Positions 1 through 11,704 are shown, counted from the first letter of the stretch. The stretch is 64,000 nucleotides of DNA from Aselliscus stoliczkanus (GCA_033961575.1 CM066740.1:15351501-15415500), one strand, 5' to 3'. Made by a program: numbers and translations. The notes: generated by a model not told the origin, from the letters alone.

Positions 1-432
1 TATTTTGACAATATCAAGTCTGACCACATTTTCCAGATAATTATTATCATCCACAAATATTTCCCGAGTCTCTACTAACACCCTTGGCAGTGGAGGGAAT
101 ATGAGAAAGCAAGAACACTAGGTCTGGCCTCCAGCCCCGCATAGTGTCGGGAGGAGATAACCCACAGCAGACTCAGGAAAGGAGGTCCCACAGGAGGCGG
201 GAGAAACACCCACAAGCAGCAGGTGGGCGTCCAAGGGGGAGGAAGTTCCTTTCACCTGGAGTGGGCAAGGGGACCCACGGAGAAGGCAGGGAGAACGGGG
301 GAATCTCAGTGTTCACAAAAAGGAGAATAACAGGTGTGACAATGGCATGCACACAGGATGGAAGACAGCGTGATGGACAGTCCAGAGATGGTGACCAGGC
401 CAGCTCAGCTGAGGGAAAGGGTTCGTGGAGGG
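1..432. other. Unannotated sequence
   Basis: I see no gene, splice-flanked frame or repeat I can name here. Overlapping frames on both strands, of 127 to 138 codons, lie in purine-rich sequence and run into the adjoining LTR, so they are not supported as genes. Confidence 0.5.
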
Positions 433-839
433 TGGAATGGGTTGAATTGTTGGCACCAAAAAGGTATGTCCGCACCCTAACCTCTGGAACCTGTGAATGC
501 GATCTTATTTCTAAAAAGGGTTTTTGCAGGTCCGTGGGCCCTAAATCCAAAGACAAGTGACCTTATAAGGGACAGAAGAGGAGAAGACACCCACCCACAC
601 CCAGCAAGGCCAGGGGAAGATGGAGGCAGAGATTGGAGTGACGTGGCCACAAGCCAAGGACACCTGGAGCCAGCAGAAGCTGGAAGGGGCCAGGGCCCTC
701 CCCTACAGCCTTCAGAGGGTGCACAGCCCTGCCGACACCTTGATCTCAGACCTCAGAATCGTGAGAGAATAAATTTCTGTTGTTTAAAGATACCAAGTTT
801 GTAGTAATTTTCTTATGGCAGCCCTAGGACATTAATACA
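433..839 (+). mobile_element. MLT1-type MaLR LTR (ERVL-MaLR)
   Basis: The sequence reads like an MLT1 LTR. It opens with a TGGGTTGAATTGTTGGCACC-type 5' end. The middle has 'CCTTATAAG', then 'GCCGACACCTTGATCTCAGAC', and 'AATAAATTTCTGTTGTTTAA' with the polyadenylation signal at about 769. It closes with 'GGCAGCCCTAGGACATTAATACA'. No internal retroviral sequence follows, so it is a fossil solo LTR. The subfamily is not resolved. Confidence 0.85.
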
Positions 840-889
840 GAGGTTTGTGGGGATGAGATTGGAAAGATCGGCTGGGGTTGCAATTTGGG

Positions 890-1250
890 AGTGAGGAATT
901 CATTCATTCAAAATATTTATGGAGCTCCTACTATGTGCCATGTGCCGGACGAGAAGTGGGACATACAGTGGTGTGCAGAGCCGACTCAGAGCTTATGAGA
1001 TGACTTCATAATTATAATGTGGAAATGATATGAAAGGAAAGGAAAGGACACTCTGTCATAAGAACAGGGGGACTAAATGGGGTGGGGGGTGAGGGGAGTG
1101 TTGGCTGGGAAGGCTTTACTGAGAAAGTGGCACTTAAGCTGAGGCAGAAAGGACGGAGTGATTTAGCCAGGAATGGAAAAGGAGAAAGGCACTCTAAGCA
1201 GAGGCACTGGCACTAGCAAAGGGGCAGCGGCTGCAGGGAGCGGCAGCTCA
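890..1250. repeat. Ancient repeat, L2-like
   Basis: The opening 'ATTCATTCA...TTTATGGAGCTCCTACTATGTGCCATGTGCC' is the shared L2/MIR 3'-end motif in reverse. The part with 'GGAAGGCTTTACTGAGAAAGTGGCACTTAAGCTGAGG' resembles a widespread old mammalian repeat whose family I cannot name. The edges are diffuse. Confidence 0.45.
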
Positions 1251-2000
1251 AGAGTTAGAGTCATTGCAGGGATTCCTGAATCAGATCCAAGTAGACCGAG
1301 GCTGCCTCCATCTCGGGATCTGGCCGTGTTTCCTACACACACCACGCTGCTCAGCACAGCTGAGCCTCTGCCCAGGTGGGTCCTCTCCCCTCAGGCCTTC
1401 ATGCCTCCCTCATTTCCCTGCAAACTCCCACTTCTCTTCCACGATTCTGCTCAGAAATCATTTCCCCTCCGAGTCCAGCCAGCTCTTTCCCATCCTGAGA
1501 CAACGCGTTGTACAAGTCAGTCCCCTGTTAACATAACCTCATTTGCATCACAATAGGTGCATATTCTGTCTCCCCAACTGATTGAATTTCTCCAACAGAG
1601 CATATCTGTGTTCCCTTGTGTAATTAAACTTCACAGCCATCTGGTGAGAGACGTTTGAATGTCCTCACTGTACACAACTTAAGAAAACGGAAGCGGAAGG
1701 ATGAAGCTGCCCAAGTTCACACAGGGAGAGAGCTCAAGTCCAGTGCCAACTCAAGCAGTCTGCTTTCCAACCCTTCCATTGCCCAAGGCTGCGTCTGTGA
1801 CTATGTGACATGAACCAACTTCAAAGTGTGGGTCTTAATTCTCCCTAAAGGGCTGGAGCCTTTCCCACCCAGGCAGGACTCTGCAATTCTAACAGGGTGT
1901 GGTCCACGCTGAGATGCTACTGATCCAGTCAAATTGTGAAAGGAGGAAACTGAAAAGTATAAACCAAAACATCACAGAGAACAACATGGTCCATCATTAA
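1251..2000. other. Unannotated unique sequence
   Basis: Nothing recognisable. A pyrimidine-rich stretch lies at about 1370-1500, and a weak hAT-like piece is possible at 1830-1930. Frames of 90 to 127 codons lack splice or homology support. Confidence 0.4.
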
Positions 2001-2108
2001 TTTTTTTTTTTTTTGAGGGCAGTGTCACTGGCCCTCACAAATGGGACCGGACCAGGGCCGCTGGTTTCCGAAGCCAGCGCTTACCCAACGCGCCACTCGG
2101 CCGACCCC
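2001..2108 (-). mobile_element. Short tRNA-derived SINE
   Basis: A T-run (the reversed A-tail) is followed by GAGGGCAGTGTCACTGGCC, the B-box region 'GGGACCGGACCAGGG' and the tRNA-like head ending CGGCCGACCCC. It is a reverse copy of the short SINE found throughout the window. This copy is more diverged, and its flanks share only a few bases, so no clear target duplication is visible. Confidence 0.85.
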
Positions 2109-3127
2109 AAACATTAGTATCTTAAATCTGGATAGTGGGATGTGTGTGTTTGTGTGGGGGGGAGGGGTGGCGGGGGGCTGGAGGGGAGGAAAGACTTCCA
2201 TTGTTTTACCCCACGTACATCCATATTGTTTCAATTTTTCCAGTTAACACAAATTATTTTTATACTTTTGGAAGTAACATTTAAAAGAAATTAAACACCC
2301 TAATTCTATCAGAAGAAATAGTGACTCTAATAATTTATAGGAGATTTTTTTATTTCACGTAAAATAAACAGCAGATTTAAATGTGTGACTGCTACCTTTG
2401 TAACACAACATGAAATGCTGCCTGGCACTGGACCTTGCCAGGGCATTTACTGATGGGGAGGAGGAAATGAAATGAGAGCACAACGGTATGGTTTGAGGTA
2501 AAAGATCGGTTGTCTATAATTTGACAAACCGAAGCTGCTAATCAGAAATTGCCCCCTGAACAAAACAACACCCACCTGGTGGGTTGTCAAGTTTTAGATT
2601 TGTTTAGATTTTCATATTTTCCAGCCCAGCCTATGTGTCTGGGACAGTTTTTGCCTCACCGAAAGGCTTTTATGCCAACAAGTAGGAAAACCTGCCCCCA
2701 GGGGATTCTCAACAAGGCTGTCCTTGGAGCATTTTATGTCTCCACCGCCACCCACAGCACACCTGGATGGCCACCCACTGCAATCCACTCTCCCTCCCAT
2801 TTACCTTCCTAACCAGAATTAGCAAATCTCACAACCATTCCAAATGACAGGGATGATTTCTCAAACCTGTCGTGCAAGTCCGAGTAAGTCCGAGTTGAGT
2901 TCCCACAGGTGACACATACAGGAACTGTCCCTGCTTTGGAAACCATGGCCGCTACGGAGACTCATCCAAGAGCCTCAATGCATGCCTTCACAACTCTATC
3001 ACTGCCTTGAGAGTAGGATTTGCCCAAACCAGCAACGTCAAGAGAAAACTGCCTCCATTTCTCACCTTGGAAAATTTTCCCTATAACATACAAAATATCT
3101 GTGAAACAAAGTTAGAATTCTGTAAAG
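2109..3127. other. Unannotated unique sequence
   Basis: This holds a G-rich low-complexity patch at about 2150-2190 and otherwise nothing I can assign. The 87-codon frame at 2549-2812 has no start context or homology supporting it. Confidence 0.4.
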
Positions 3128-3345
3128 CAGGGGTTGGCAAATTTTTTTCTATAAAGGGCCAGGTGGCAGATATTTGAGTCTCTGCAGGTCACAGTCTCTG
3201 TTGCGACTCTTCGAGTCTGCAATTTGTAGTGAGAAAGCGCCCGCAGATGATAAGGAGCCAAATGAACATGGCTGTGTTCCAGTAAAACTTTATCTACAAA
3301 TACAGGTGGCGGTAGTTCGCAGACCGTACCTATGGAGCAAGGAAG
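3128..3345. mobile_element. hAT-Charlie-type non-autonomous element, decayed
   Basis: It begins with the terminal motif CAGGGGTTGGCAAA and continues with 'TATAAAGGGCCAGGTGGCAGATATTTGAG' and 'GGCTGTGTTCCAGTAAAACTTTATCTACAAA'. These are hallmarks of a widespread hAT MITE family of mammals. The far terminal repeat is eroded. A related, more complete copy lies at 57408-57716 in the opposite sense. Confidence 0.75.
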
Positions 3346-3399
3346 TACTGTGCTTTCAATTCTATCCCTTAATAAAGCCCTTTCTTAGATTCTAACAAG

Positions 3400-4138
3400 A
3401 AAAGACCTTTCGTAATGCTAAACTTGATCTGTATACCTATAGGTGGTGTCCTCTCTGACAAGCAAACTACTGACAGAGAGGTTGTAGACTACAACAGTGG
3501 GTGGAGTGAGAAAGGATTACATACTTTTCCAAAGCTGAAATCAGAAATAACAGGTATGGTTTATATCACCCTTTAAAATGAAATTGAAGGAGAGGGGTGT
3601 TAAGTAGCATAGTTTCGGGTTTTCCTACCATCCCCTGTCAAAGGCTGATTATTAATCATGAAAAGAGATTTGAATTTACGTCAAAGCCACAAGGACATCT
3701 TAAACAGACTGAAACTGGTTTTATCAAAAATTTAGTTATTGTCCCACAGTAACAACACAGAATTTCATAAACCAAACAGACATGTATTTCTGCATTTCCA
3801 ACATAAAAGCCAAGAGAAATCTCCTAGAAGAAAGTGTTGGTGGATTCATCACTAACCTTATGGTGGCCAAGGCCTTTCTAAGATAAGGGGAGACAAGTGT
3901 ATTTTTATAAGGAAACTACTTTTGTATCTTTGCTGTGTTAGAAGGAGTAGTCAACCTTCTAACGGAGGCGGGGCCTGGTTCCAAGGGCTGGGGCCTTGAC
4001 ACTGGGGACAGGCCTGTAAGCTGGGTGTGGAGGAAGCAAATAACTAAAAAAAAAAACACACAAAAATACCATCTTTCTGTCATTTCGCTCCATGTTCCAC
4101 TACCTTGCTTTGACACTGCTTCCTCCAATGCATCAACA
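3400..4138. other. Unannotated unique sequence
   Basis: No repeat or gene signature recognised. It ends in an A-rich patch at about 4048-4060. Confidence 0.4.
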
Positions 4139-4155
4139 CAGCACATTACCTTGTT

Positions 4156-4283
4156 TTTGTTGTTGTTGTTGTTTTTTTGTTTTTGTTTTTGAGGGCAGTG
4201 TCACTGGCCCACATATGTGGGACCCGAACCGGGGCCGCTGGCTTCCCAAGCCAGCGCTTAACCACCGCACCACTCGGTCGGCC
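4156..4283 (-). mobile_element. Short tRNA-derived SINE with 17-bp target duplication
   Basis: This is a reverse copy with a TTG/T-rich tail, the GAGGGCAGTGTCACTGGCC dyad, and a B box and A box ending in GTCGGCCC. It is flanked by a perfect 17-bp direct repeat starting CAGCACATTACC at 4139-4155 and 4284-4300. The perfect duplication implies a fairly recent insertion by L1-type target-primed reverse transcription. Confidence 0.95.
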
Positions 4284-4300
4284 CAGCACATTACCTTGTT

Positions 4301-4899
4301 AATGTTGAAGAGACTCCACTCTGGCTGGGACAACTGCTTAGGGGAAGGCATCGGTGAACAGGTTCCTTTCCTATTACCATTCTGCCTCCAGAGAGGGCTA
4401 TTTTATAAAAGCCTTGGTATAGAGTGGGGAAAAGGTGTGAGGTAGGAACCCCAGTGAGCACTTAAGAGGGAGGTTGGCTGAATAGCCTGGGTCAATCTCA
4501 GGGGTACCTAAGAAGGTGAGGAGAGAAGGGGTGCCTCCTTCCAGGGTTCCCAGGAGCTGTGCTGATGTGGGGTTGTCAGAGGCTTATCACCCACCCTTCA
4601 AGAGGACAACCTCCTCCTGTCTGCATCCAGTTATATGCCCGGGGCTCCTCCAGCATGCACAGAGGCGGGAGCTGTGTGTTGTCCACACCTATATCTCACC
4701 GGCTCACTGCCTAGCAGGGGAAAGGCTGCCCATGCCAGGAAGTTTTGTCGTGGTCATTGTGCTCCCCTGTGAAATGCCCTGGGGCACTGAAGGCCACAAT
4801 GGGTCCTCTGGGACACTCAGAGGAACTGGTCCTAGTACTATGATTAGTAAACACCACCCCACCCTCATATAAACATAACAACAATAAAAATGCTTGTGA
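4301..4899. other. Unannotated unique sequence
   Basis: GC-moderate sequence. The 118-codon frame at 4516-4872 shows no recognisable domain or splice context. Nothing else assigned. Confidence 0.4.
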
Positions 4900-5026
4900 G
4901 GGCCGGCCAAGTAGCACAGTGGTTAAGCGCTGGCTTCAGAAGCCAGCAGCCCTGGTTCGGGTCCCACATATGAGGGCCAGTGACACTGCCCTCAAAAAAA
5001 GAAAAAAAGATTTAAAAAAAAAATGT
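4900..5026 (+). mobile_element. Short tRNA-derived SINE
   Basis: The head GGGCCGGCCAAGTAGCACAG is followed by 'GGTTCGGGTCCC' (B box), the GAGGGCCAGTGACACTGCCC dyad and an A-rich tail. The flanks share an AAAAATG(C/T)TT motif, an imperfect target duplication. Confidence 0.93.
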
Positions 5027-5254
5027 TTCAGAAAATAGTGACAGACATAACCATATGAAAATTTAAACCTGCTGTGTCTATCAAAAGGGGTTTAAAGATA
5101 AGTGTCATAATATTTATAATGTATGACAAAGGATTAATATTTCTTAATTTATGAAAAACTCTCATAAATCCATACCAAAGCATATCCCTATAGAAAAGTG
5201 AGCAAAGGTTATCAATAATCAATTCACAAAACAAAAACAATAAAGGTCAAACTC

Positions 5255-6112
5255 AACAACAACAAAAAAACATCTGACTTAAAAATGGGCAAAGGACTTG
5301 AATAGACATTTCTCTAAAGGTAATATACAAATGGCCAAAAAGCATATGAAAAGATATTCAATATCAGTAATCATTAGGGAAATGCAAATCAAAACCACAA
5401 TGAGCTAGTTACAACAACTACTATTAACAACAACAACAAGAAAACAGAAGACAAGTACTGATGAGGACATGGAGAAACTGGAACCTTTGTGCTGGTGGGA
5501 AAGTAAAACGATGCAGCAGCTGTGAAAAACAGTATGGAGGTTCCTCAAAAAATTAAAAATGAAACTATCATCTAATCCAGTAATTTCACTTCTGGGTACC
5601 TATCCAAAAGAACTGAAAGCAGGATCTCAAAGAGATATTAGCCCACCCATGTTCCGAGCAGCACGATTCACAACAGCAAAGAGGAAGGAGCAACCCAAGT
5701 ATCTACAGACAAATGAAGGGATAAATAAAATGTGATATACACACAAAGGAAGATTATTCAGCGTTGAAAAGGAAGGAAATTCTGACACATGCTACAACAT
5801 GGATGAACCTTGACATTATGCTAAACGAAATAAAGCAGTCACAAAATACAAATACTTTATGACTCTACTTACTTTTAGGAGGTTTCTAAAGTAGTCAAAT
5901 TCATAGAAACAGAAAGTAGGATGGTGGTTGCCAGGGGCTGGGGGAGGGGAAATGGAGAGCTCTTGTTTCATGGGGACAGAGTTTCAGCTTTGACAAATGA
6001 AGAAGGTCTGAAAATCTGTTACACAACAATGTGAATATACTTGACACTATTCAACTGTACACTTACGATGGGCAAGATGGTAACCTTTATATGTCTCTTA
6101 CCACAATTAAAA
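5255..6112 (+). mobile_element. Old LINE-1 3' end (ORF2 C-terminus plus 3' UTR)
   Basis: The sequence reads as decayed L1 ORF2 and 3' UTR, with 'AAATGGGCAAAGGACTTGAATAGACATTTCTC', 'TCTGGGTACCTATCCAAAAGAA', 'ACATGGATGAACCTTGA' and 'GGATGGTGGTTGCCAGGGGCTGGGG'. No long reading frame survives. The pattern fits an L1MA/L1MB-age fossil. The A-rich stretch before it (5027-5254) may be more of the same element. Confidence 0.85.
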
Positions 6113-6125
6113 AGAAAAGCTTTTA

Positions 6126-6240
6126 GGGGCCGGCCAAGTGGCGCGGTGGTTAGGTACTGGCTTGGGACGCCAGTGGCCCCGGTTCGGTCCCACACATGAG
6201 GGCCAGTGACACTGCCCTCATTAAAAAAAAAAAAAAAAAA
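6126..6240 (+). mobile_element. Short tRNA-derived SINE in an L1 tail
   Basis: It has the GGGGCCGGCCAAGTGGCGCG head, GGTTCGGTCCC B box, dyad end and pure A-tail. The flanking motif AAGCTTTT occurs on both sides (about 6117-6124 and 6239-6246). It sits at the A-rich end of the preceding L1, a common SINE landing site. Confidence 0.93.
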
Positions 6241-6289
6241 GCTTTTGAGAAAAAAATCAATAATCTATTTTAAATGTTTAACCTTCCTG

Positions 6290-6920
6290 TAAACAGGGGT
6301 GTAAATAAAAATAAGGTACCGTATATTTTTCTATTAAATTAGAATTTCTTTAATGATAACACCCATGGCTGGCAAGGATCATGAGAAATAGGACTGAATA
6401 CTGCTGGTACCAAGGTGAGCTATTTCAGTATTTCTGAAAGACAATTTGGCCATATGTTTCAAGACATTTTTAAATTGCTTCTTTTCTTTGACTCAATTTC
6501 TCCAAACCTGGGAACTCAACCTCAAAAAATCAGTCAGACATATGCCAAAAAATGTTATATGAAAGAATGTCCACCGTGTAGCATTTCAAAAAAAAAAAAA
6601 AATTAAATAAACGGAAACCTGAATGTTAGTAAGTAGTGGATTACAAAAAATTATTATGGCAGAGCTGCATAATAGAACACCTTGTAGCTGCTGCAAATTA
6701 TGTTACAGAACAATATTAAATGATAGGGATTATTCAAGAAGTATGTTTTTATTTCTTTACTTATTTAAGAACTGGAGCCTACATATGATAAGTTAACAGT
6801 AGTCATTTCTGTATGATGGGGTTCTGATGGATTCCTTCTTTTCTGTATTTTTCCAGAAGTTTACAATGCATTTGTTACTTTTAAAGTTAGAAAAGCATCC
6901 TTTTTAAAAGAAAGTAAAAC
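6290..6920 (+). mobile_element. Ancient L1M/HAL1-like 3' segment
   Basis: Weak but consistent L1-like character. It has 'GAAAGACAATTTGGCCATATG' (the ORF2 C-terminal region), then a 3' UTR-like part with 'TTTCTGTATTTTTCCAGAAGTTTACAATG'. The 63-codon frame at 6415-6606 is part of this remnant. Confidence 0.5.
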
Positions 6921-7763
6921 TTAATGTATTCGATCACTTTTATTATTCCTCCCTCCAAAAACAAACAAAAAAAACAGCTAAGTTAATTTCACTTTGTGTT
7001 TGTTTCATTTCCTCCTACGATGTTCAACAATTTTTCTATTTAAATAAAAAATCACTGACTTCTTACTTTCACCTCATAAGGATATGCCATCAGCAAGGTT
7101 ATTTTAAATTCAAATGTTAATGCAGTGCCAGTTGTTCCCAGACTTGTTCTTGGAACACTCTACGTCCTTTGCACTGCACTGGGCAGGTGGGGGCGGGGGG
7201 TGGGGGAGGACATGGCCCCCCCAAATCTCCTCTAAGGGGGGAAACTCTTGGGTAGGGTCCTGCTGGAGGGGCAGCTCTACAATGAGCCCTGCTTTGTGTC
7301 ACCTGGGGCAGGGGGGACCTCCCCCGCAAACACAAGTGACAGCATCAGTGATGGGCACTGGACTTCAGGGACGCCAATCTACAGATTAGTCAGGTGCCTG
7401 GGGCATGGCCTGGCATGGAGAGAAGGAAGGGGTGGGCACTGGCTAGGAAATACTGCGAGACTTGGCAGTATTTGGTGGGTATAATCGAAAGTGCTCAACT
7501 GAAAAGAAAAAAAAATAAGAGCTGCACGAAAACACGAGAACTGGACTGACATGGGGCAGCCAGGCACTTTCGAGGACCAGCGGGGTGTGTGCAGAGCCTC
7601 TGAAAACCAGACCCAGGTGCCTCTCTCTTGGTCTGAGCTCAGAACTTGAAAAAGGCCAACCAAAATGGAAAAGCAAGCGGATTCCTGAAATTCAGTTAAA
7701 GTTGGAAAGACAAAATTACCACTTAAGGTTTTCCAGCATTTATCACAAAAGAAAAAACATATA
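6921..7763. other. Unannotated sequence
   Basis: A G-rich tract lies at 7180-7210. Overlapping chance frames, including a 176-codon minus frame at 7379-7909, run through it and into a DNA transposon, so they are not credible genes. Confidence 0.4.
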
Positions 7764-7919
7764 CAGTAAAACCTTGGATTGTGAGTAACTGGGTTTGCGA
7801 GTGTTCTGCAAGACAAGCAAACATTTCTAATACATTTTAACGTGGTAAACGAGCAATGACTTGCAATATGAGTAGTTCGTTTCCGAAACAAATTATGCTC
7901 GCAAACCAAGGTATTACTG
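7764..7919. mobile_element. Tigger/pogo-type MITE
   Basis: A 156-bp element with terminal inverted repeats beginning CAGTAAAACCTTGG on the left and, reverse-complemented, CAGTAATACCTTGG on the right. It is flanked by the TA dinucleotide duplication typical of Tc1/mariner/pogo elements (7762-7763 and 7920-7921). It has no coding capacity. Confidence 0.8.
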
Positions 7920-7921
7920 TA

Positions 7922-8929
7922 TGAGAAAGGATTAGCAGTCTAAAAAAATACTGGTTCATAGCACATAAAAGAATGGAGCCACGAGCGTGCTAATCTCTAC
8001 AACATAATCTCATAACGCGTTGCATTATGAATATGATGCTAGGTCAAATTTAGTGTTTCAAATCCAGAAACAAGAAACAAATACACTATAGAATTTCAAC
8101 CTCACAACACATTTTGGTGGCACTGAGACAAAGGGCTACCTGAGGCTTATAGACATTCTGGACACACAGGCACGTGTGTGCTGAACCTGGCCTCCAACTC
8201 CCTTCGTACACACACCAAGGATAGCCACGGGGTTTGGGGGAGGGTGCAAAACATGATAGAATCAACAGAACTGAGGGAAATAAACCACAACACACCGATG
8301 TAGGAGAGAGGAGCTAACCACTAGACCAGCCCGGCAGGTAATACTGGACTTTCTAACTTGTGTTGTGGTAGCCTCTCTCCTCAAAACAGTCCTAACCTCC
8401 CTGACAAATCTGAAAATATTTCCCACTCTTCCCAGTCTACTTCCTTTTTTATGCTACTAAGCTTCTCCCAACTAGTGATTCATCTGGGCTACGCCTTTTC
8501 CTCTTTCAGAAAAGCAGGTAAACCCCAGAAGTTGGGGGAAGGATATTAGTAATGTAAATACTAGTGTGCATTAGACCAATATAATTACATTCCTAGTCAC
8601 CTAACAGCAATCTATGTTCAACTACTCACTCCCCTCCCCCAAGCTCACCACCACACGGAGTTCTGATTAGAATGGGAAAGAAGCAAAACCACTGGTACTT
8701 GGGTGTATGGAGTTCTTGGCAGGCTGATGTGTCCCTCAGTGGCCCTGTCACAGGATCATGACAGACCTGAAGACACAGCCTCCTAAAGGACAGCAGTAAA
8801 CGCCCCCCTCTTCTCTCCTGCCAATGATTGGAAAGATGTTTTTCCAAAGCTCCATTCACACTACCCTTCACCTAGTAGAACTCTGCATAAGTACTACCAT
8901 GACTTCCCATCAAAATACTACCTGAAGGA
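7922..8929. other. Unannotated sequence
   Basis: Mostly unique. A decayed minus-strand tRNA-like SINE is possible around 8300-8335 ('GAGCTAACCACTAGACC'), but it is too short to call. No gene signal. Confidence 0.4.
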
Positions 8930-9016
8930 TGGCATCAAAAGAATAAAATACCTAGGATTCAATTTAACAAAATAAGTGTCAAACATATGCTCTGAAAACC
9001 ACAAAACATCGTTGAA
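8930..9016 (+). mobile_element. L1 ORF2 fragment, sense
   Basis: 'AAAAGAATAAAATACCTAGG' followed by 'AACCACAAAACATCGTTGAAAGG' matches the L1 ORF2 stretch around the K-N-(T)-L-L-K-E coding region, read on plus. It directly abuts an L1 ORF2 segment in the opposite orientation. Confidence 0.75.
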
Positions 9017-9470
9017 AGGATGTGGCTATCCACTTGTCCCAGCAATGTTTATTGAAAAGAGTTCTTTTCCCATTGAATGGTTTTAGCGCTCTTGTTGAAA
9101 ATCAGTTGATCATAGAGGCATGGATTTATTTCTGGACTCTTTCAATTCTATTTTATTGATCTATTTGTTTATCCTTGTGTTATTTGCACTGCATTAGGTA
9201 CTGTTGCTTTGTAGTAAGTTTTGAAATCAGGAAGTGAGCCCTCTTACTTTGTTCTTCCTTTTCGGGATTGTTTTGGCTATTCTGGGTCACTTGAAATTAG
9301 ATAGGAATTATAGAATCAGCTTGTTAGTTTGTACAAAGAAATCAGCTGGGATTCTGATAGAGAGTGCATTGAATCTGTAGATCAGTTTGGAGAGAATTGC
9401 CATCTGAACAATGTTAAACCTTGTCTGATCTATGAACATGGGATGTTTTTCTATTTGTTTAGTGCAGAGG
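9017..9470 (-). mobile_element. L1 ORF2 fragment, antisense
   Basis: Read on minus, this is ORF2 sequence from just downstream of the neighbouring plus fragment. Landmarks on plus are 'ATTGATCTATTTGTTTATCC', 'TTGTAGTAAGTTTTGAAATC', 'TTTGGCTATTCTGGGTCACTT' and 'CATTGAATCTGTAGATCAGTTTGG'. It is heavily decayed and has no poly-A end. Confidence 0.85.
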
Positions 9471-9829
9471 ATTGGCAGGTGGGAAAGAAAACCCAGGATG
9501 GCTTTATTCAAGGAGCAGACTTGATGAGTTCTCTAGGAAGACATCTGGATTGAAGCAAAGGTCAGGATTTAAAATCGTTACCTGTATAAATTTGAATGGG
9601 GCGAGACAGCTGGGAGAATCAGCGTGTCCACTAACTGGCTCTATCCAGGCACATGGCACAGAAGACATGATTCCATCTGAGTCAGGCCAGTGTTCACATT
9701 CTGCCCCTGACCGGAAGACAGGGGTATGGGCTCCAAAGTCTAGAGCTCACACACACTTCCACCCAGCACCCCCACTTCTAGAACAAGATCCTTGTGAAAG
9801 ATTAGCACCCAGGGCCAAAGCCACAGTAT
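9471..9829. other. Unannotated sequence
   Basis: Nothing recognised. A 119-codon plus frame (9472-9831) begins at the edge of the L1 fragment and has no supporting features. Confidence 0.4.
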
Positions 9830-10240
9830 AAGGCTGTTCACTGCCGCTGTGCCGAGCTTATAACTGAAAAAGCTGAGACAACCTGAATATCTATTAGTAA
9901 GGGACTGACTAAATAAAGTAAGACGCACTTGCGGAATACATTGTAGTTGTTAAAAAAAGAAAGAGGAACATCTGTAAGTGCTGAGATGGGAGGATGCCTA
10001 TCATGCACAAAGTGGAAACGACAAATTGCAGAAGATGAGTGTGCTTCCACTGTTTAAGTGCGTACGTATATGTGTATACACTTATTTGCTTTGAGATGCA
10101 TTGAAAAAGATTCCAGGAGGATATGTGTCAAAGTGAATGCAATTGGGGTGGAGATGGGAGGAGCTTCCTTTTATTTTTTTATTTTTTTACTTTATCTACT
10201 CCTGGATGGTTAACAATTTTTATTTTTTTAAATCTTACGT
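9830..10240 (+). mobile_element. Ancient L1M-like 3' segment
   Basis: The 'CTATTAGTAAGGGACTGACTAAATAA' part and the later 'TTTATCTACTCCTGGATGGTTAACAATTTTTA' resemble the ORF2 C-terminal and 3' UTR regions of very old L1 elements. The assignment is by overall pattern only. Confidence 0.45.
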
Positions 10241-11698
10241 TTGTGATTTGAAAACATAGATAAAATATGTAAATACATAAAACCTATATAAACATAAGAC
10301 ACACACAAGACCCCCCCAGTCATCTGTATTCCTCTTTTGCTGAATCAGGAAAAACCAATTACTAGGAAAGGAAACAAGGCTTGGACAGGTGAACGCTCCA
10401 CTTCCTCTCTCCAGCAGTTGGACATTTCTGCCTCCCTTAGCTGACATACCATGTTGCATTTTTATTCAGCTCTAATCAGTCAAAAACAACATTTAAGTTT
10501 TGAAGCAGGATTTGCATTAGCAGAAATACAAGAGTTGCAGAGCAAATCCAGGGGGCTTAGACGTGGGCTCAGCCCAGCCCAGTGGGCTCCCCGTAAGTCC
10601 GCGGTGGTGCCAGGCACTGACAGCCAACAGCTTCATTGGCCAAAGGTCTCATTGATCCATCTTTCCAACTCCACCCATATCGTCTAAACCCATGTCTGAA
10701 TACAGGACTTGGCTCCCAATGGATTTGAAGCAGTTCCCACAGAGAGTTAAGGCAACAAATAATAGTTGACCTGAAGATGGTGAAGCTTTGAACACAGGAA
10801 TTGAGGTACAGAAATGGGAAGAATGAGGAAGAAGTGAAGATATTATTTTAAGTAATGAACTTGTAACACTCATAAGCATATTTAATTTGGGGTTGATACA
10901 CTCTTAAACAGGCACTTTCCAGGACAAAAGCTTTTCTGAAAGACAGGGTGTGCTGAGCCATATATGTCAGCCAGAAAAAGGGCCAGGTCCTGGGCTATGC
11001 GTCTAAGCCAGCAGCAGCAGGGCGAGATGGAGAAGACCAACACATCCCCTGTCCTGGGGCTGACGGGGCTCCTTGCACAATGGGTTTGGGTTAGAAAGAC
11101 ACAAGCTGTTTTGAAAGAATTGACATTGACTATAGATAAGGGTGGTAAGGGTGGGTGGGAAGAGGTGAAGCGGAGAAGCTTCTGGAATAGGTGCACAGTC
11201 CCTGAGGAAGGAGTGCTTTTCTGCTTTTGGATTGGTTGTGGGCAGCAATCGGGAATGTTCATGGTAAGTAGGACACTGTAGAGTCTGATGATCAGCTACC
11301 CCTTTTGAGTAAGAGCTGACATAGCTGCCTGGAAGTTGATTCTGAGTATCAACATACACGCAGGAATGGGAGCAGTCTTTTTGTTGGTTTCTGATGCAGC
11401 TGTTAACGCACTAACCTTCCTTGTTGCCTCTTGCCACGCTCCCGCCTGCTGTAATTTATTTTAGGACAGTTCAGAATTTTTCTCTTATCAACACTAGTGC
11501 TCCTTAAAGTCTGTACTGTAAAACCAAGGTTTATAACAATCAGGAAAATAATCCAGAAAGACACTGCTATAATAATACCACTTATACTGATTCAGTAAAT
11601 AAACTGAAATTCAAGAATCTTCCCCAGGCTCTACAGAGGCCACTGATGTTTCTCCTTAGTCTTTCTCATGACCATAAAAGTATAATAAGTCTTCTGAC
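10241..11698. other. Unannotated unique sequence
   Basis: No repeat recognised over about 1.4 kb. Frames of 105 to 126 codons on both strands at 10882-11359 overlap one another and look like chance. A CAG-rich patch lies at 11010-11025. Confidence 0.45.
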
Positions 11699-11704
11699 AC
11701 TTAC

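Noticed and set aside
4900..4980. tRNA-like A and B boxes in this and the other SINE heads
   Set aside because: They do not fold into a functional cloverleaf with matched acceptor ends, and they are followed by A-tails and flanked by target duplications, so they are SINEs and not tRNA genes.
7379..7909. 176-codon minus frame
   Set aside because: Runs through a Tigger-type MITE and unique DNA with no recognisable motif.
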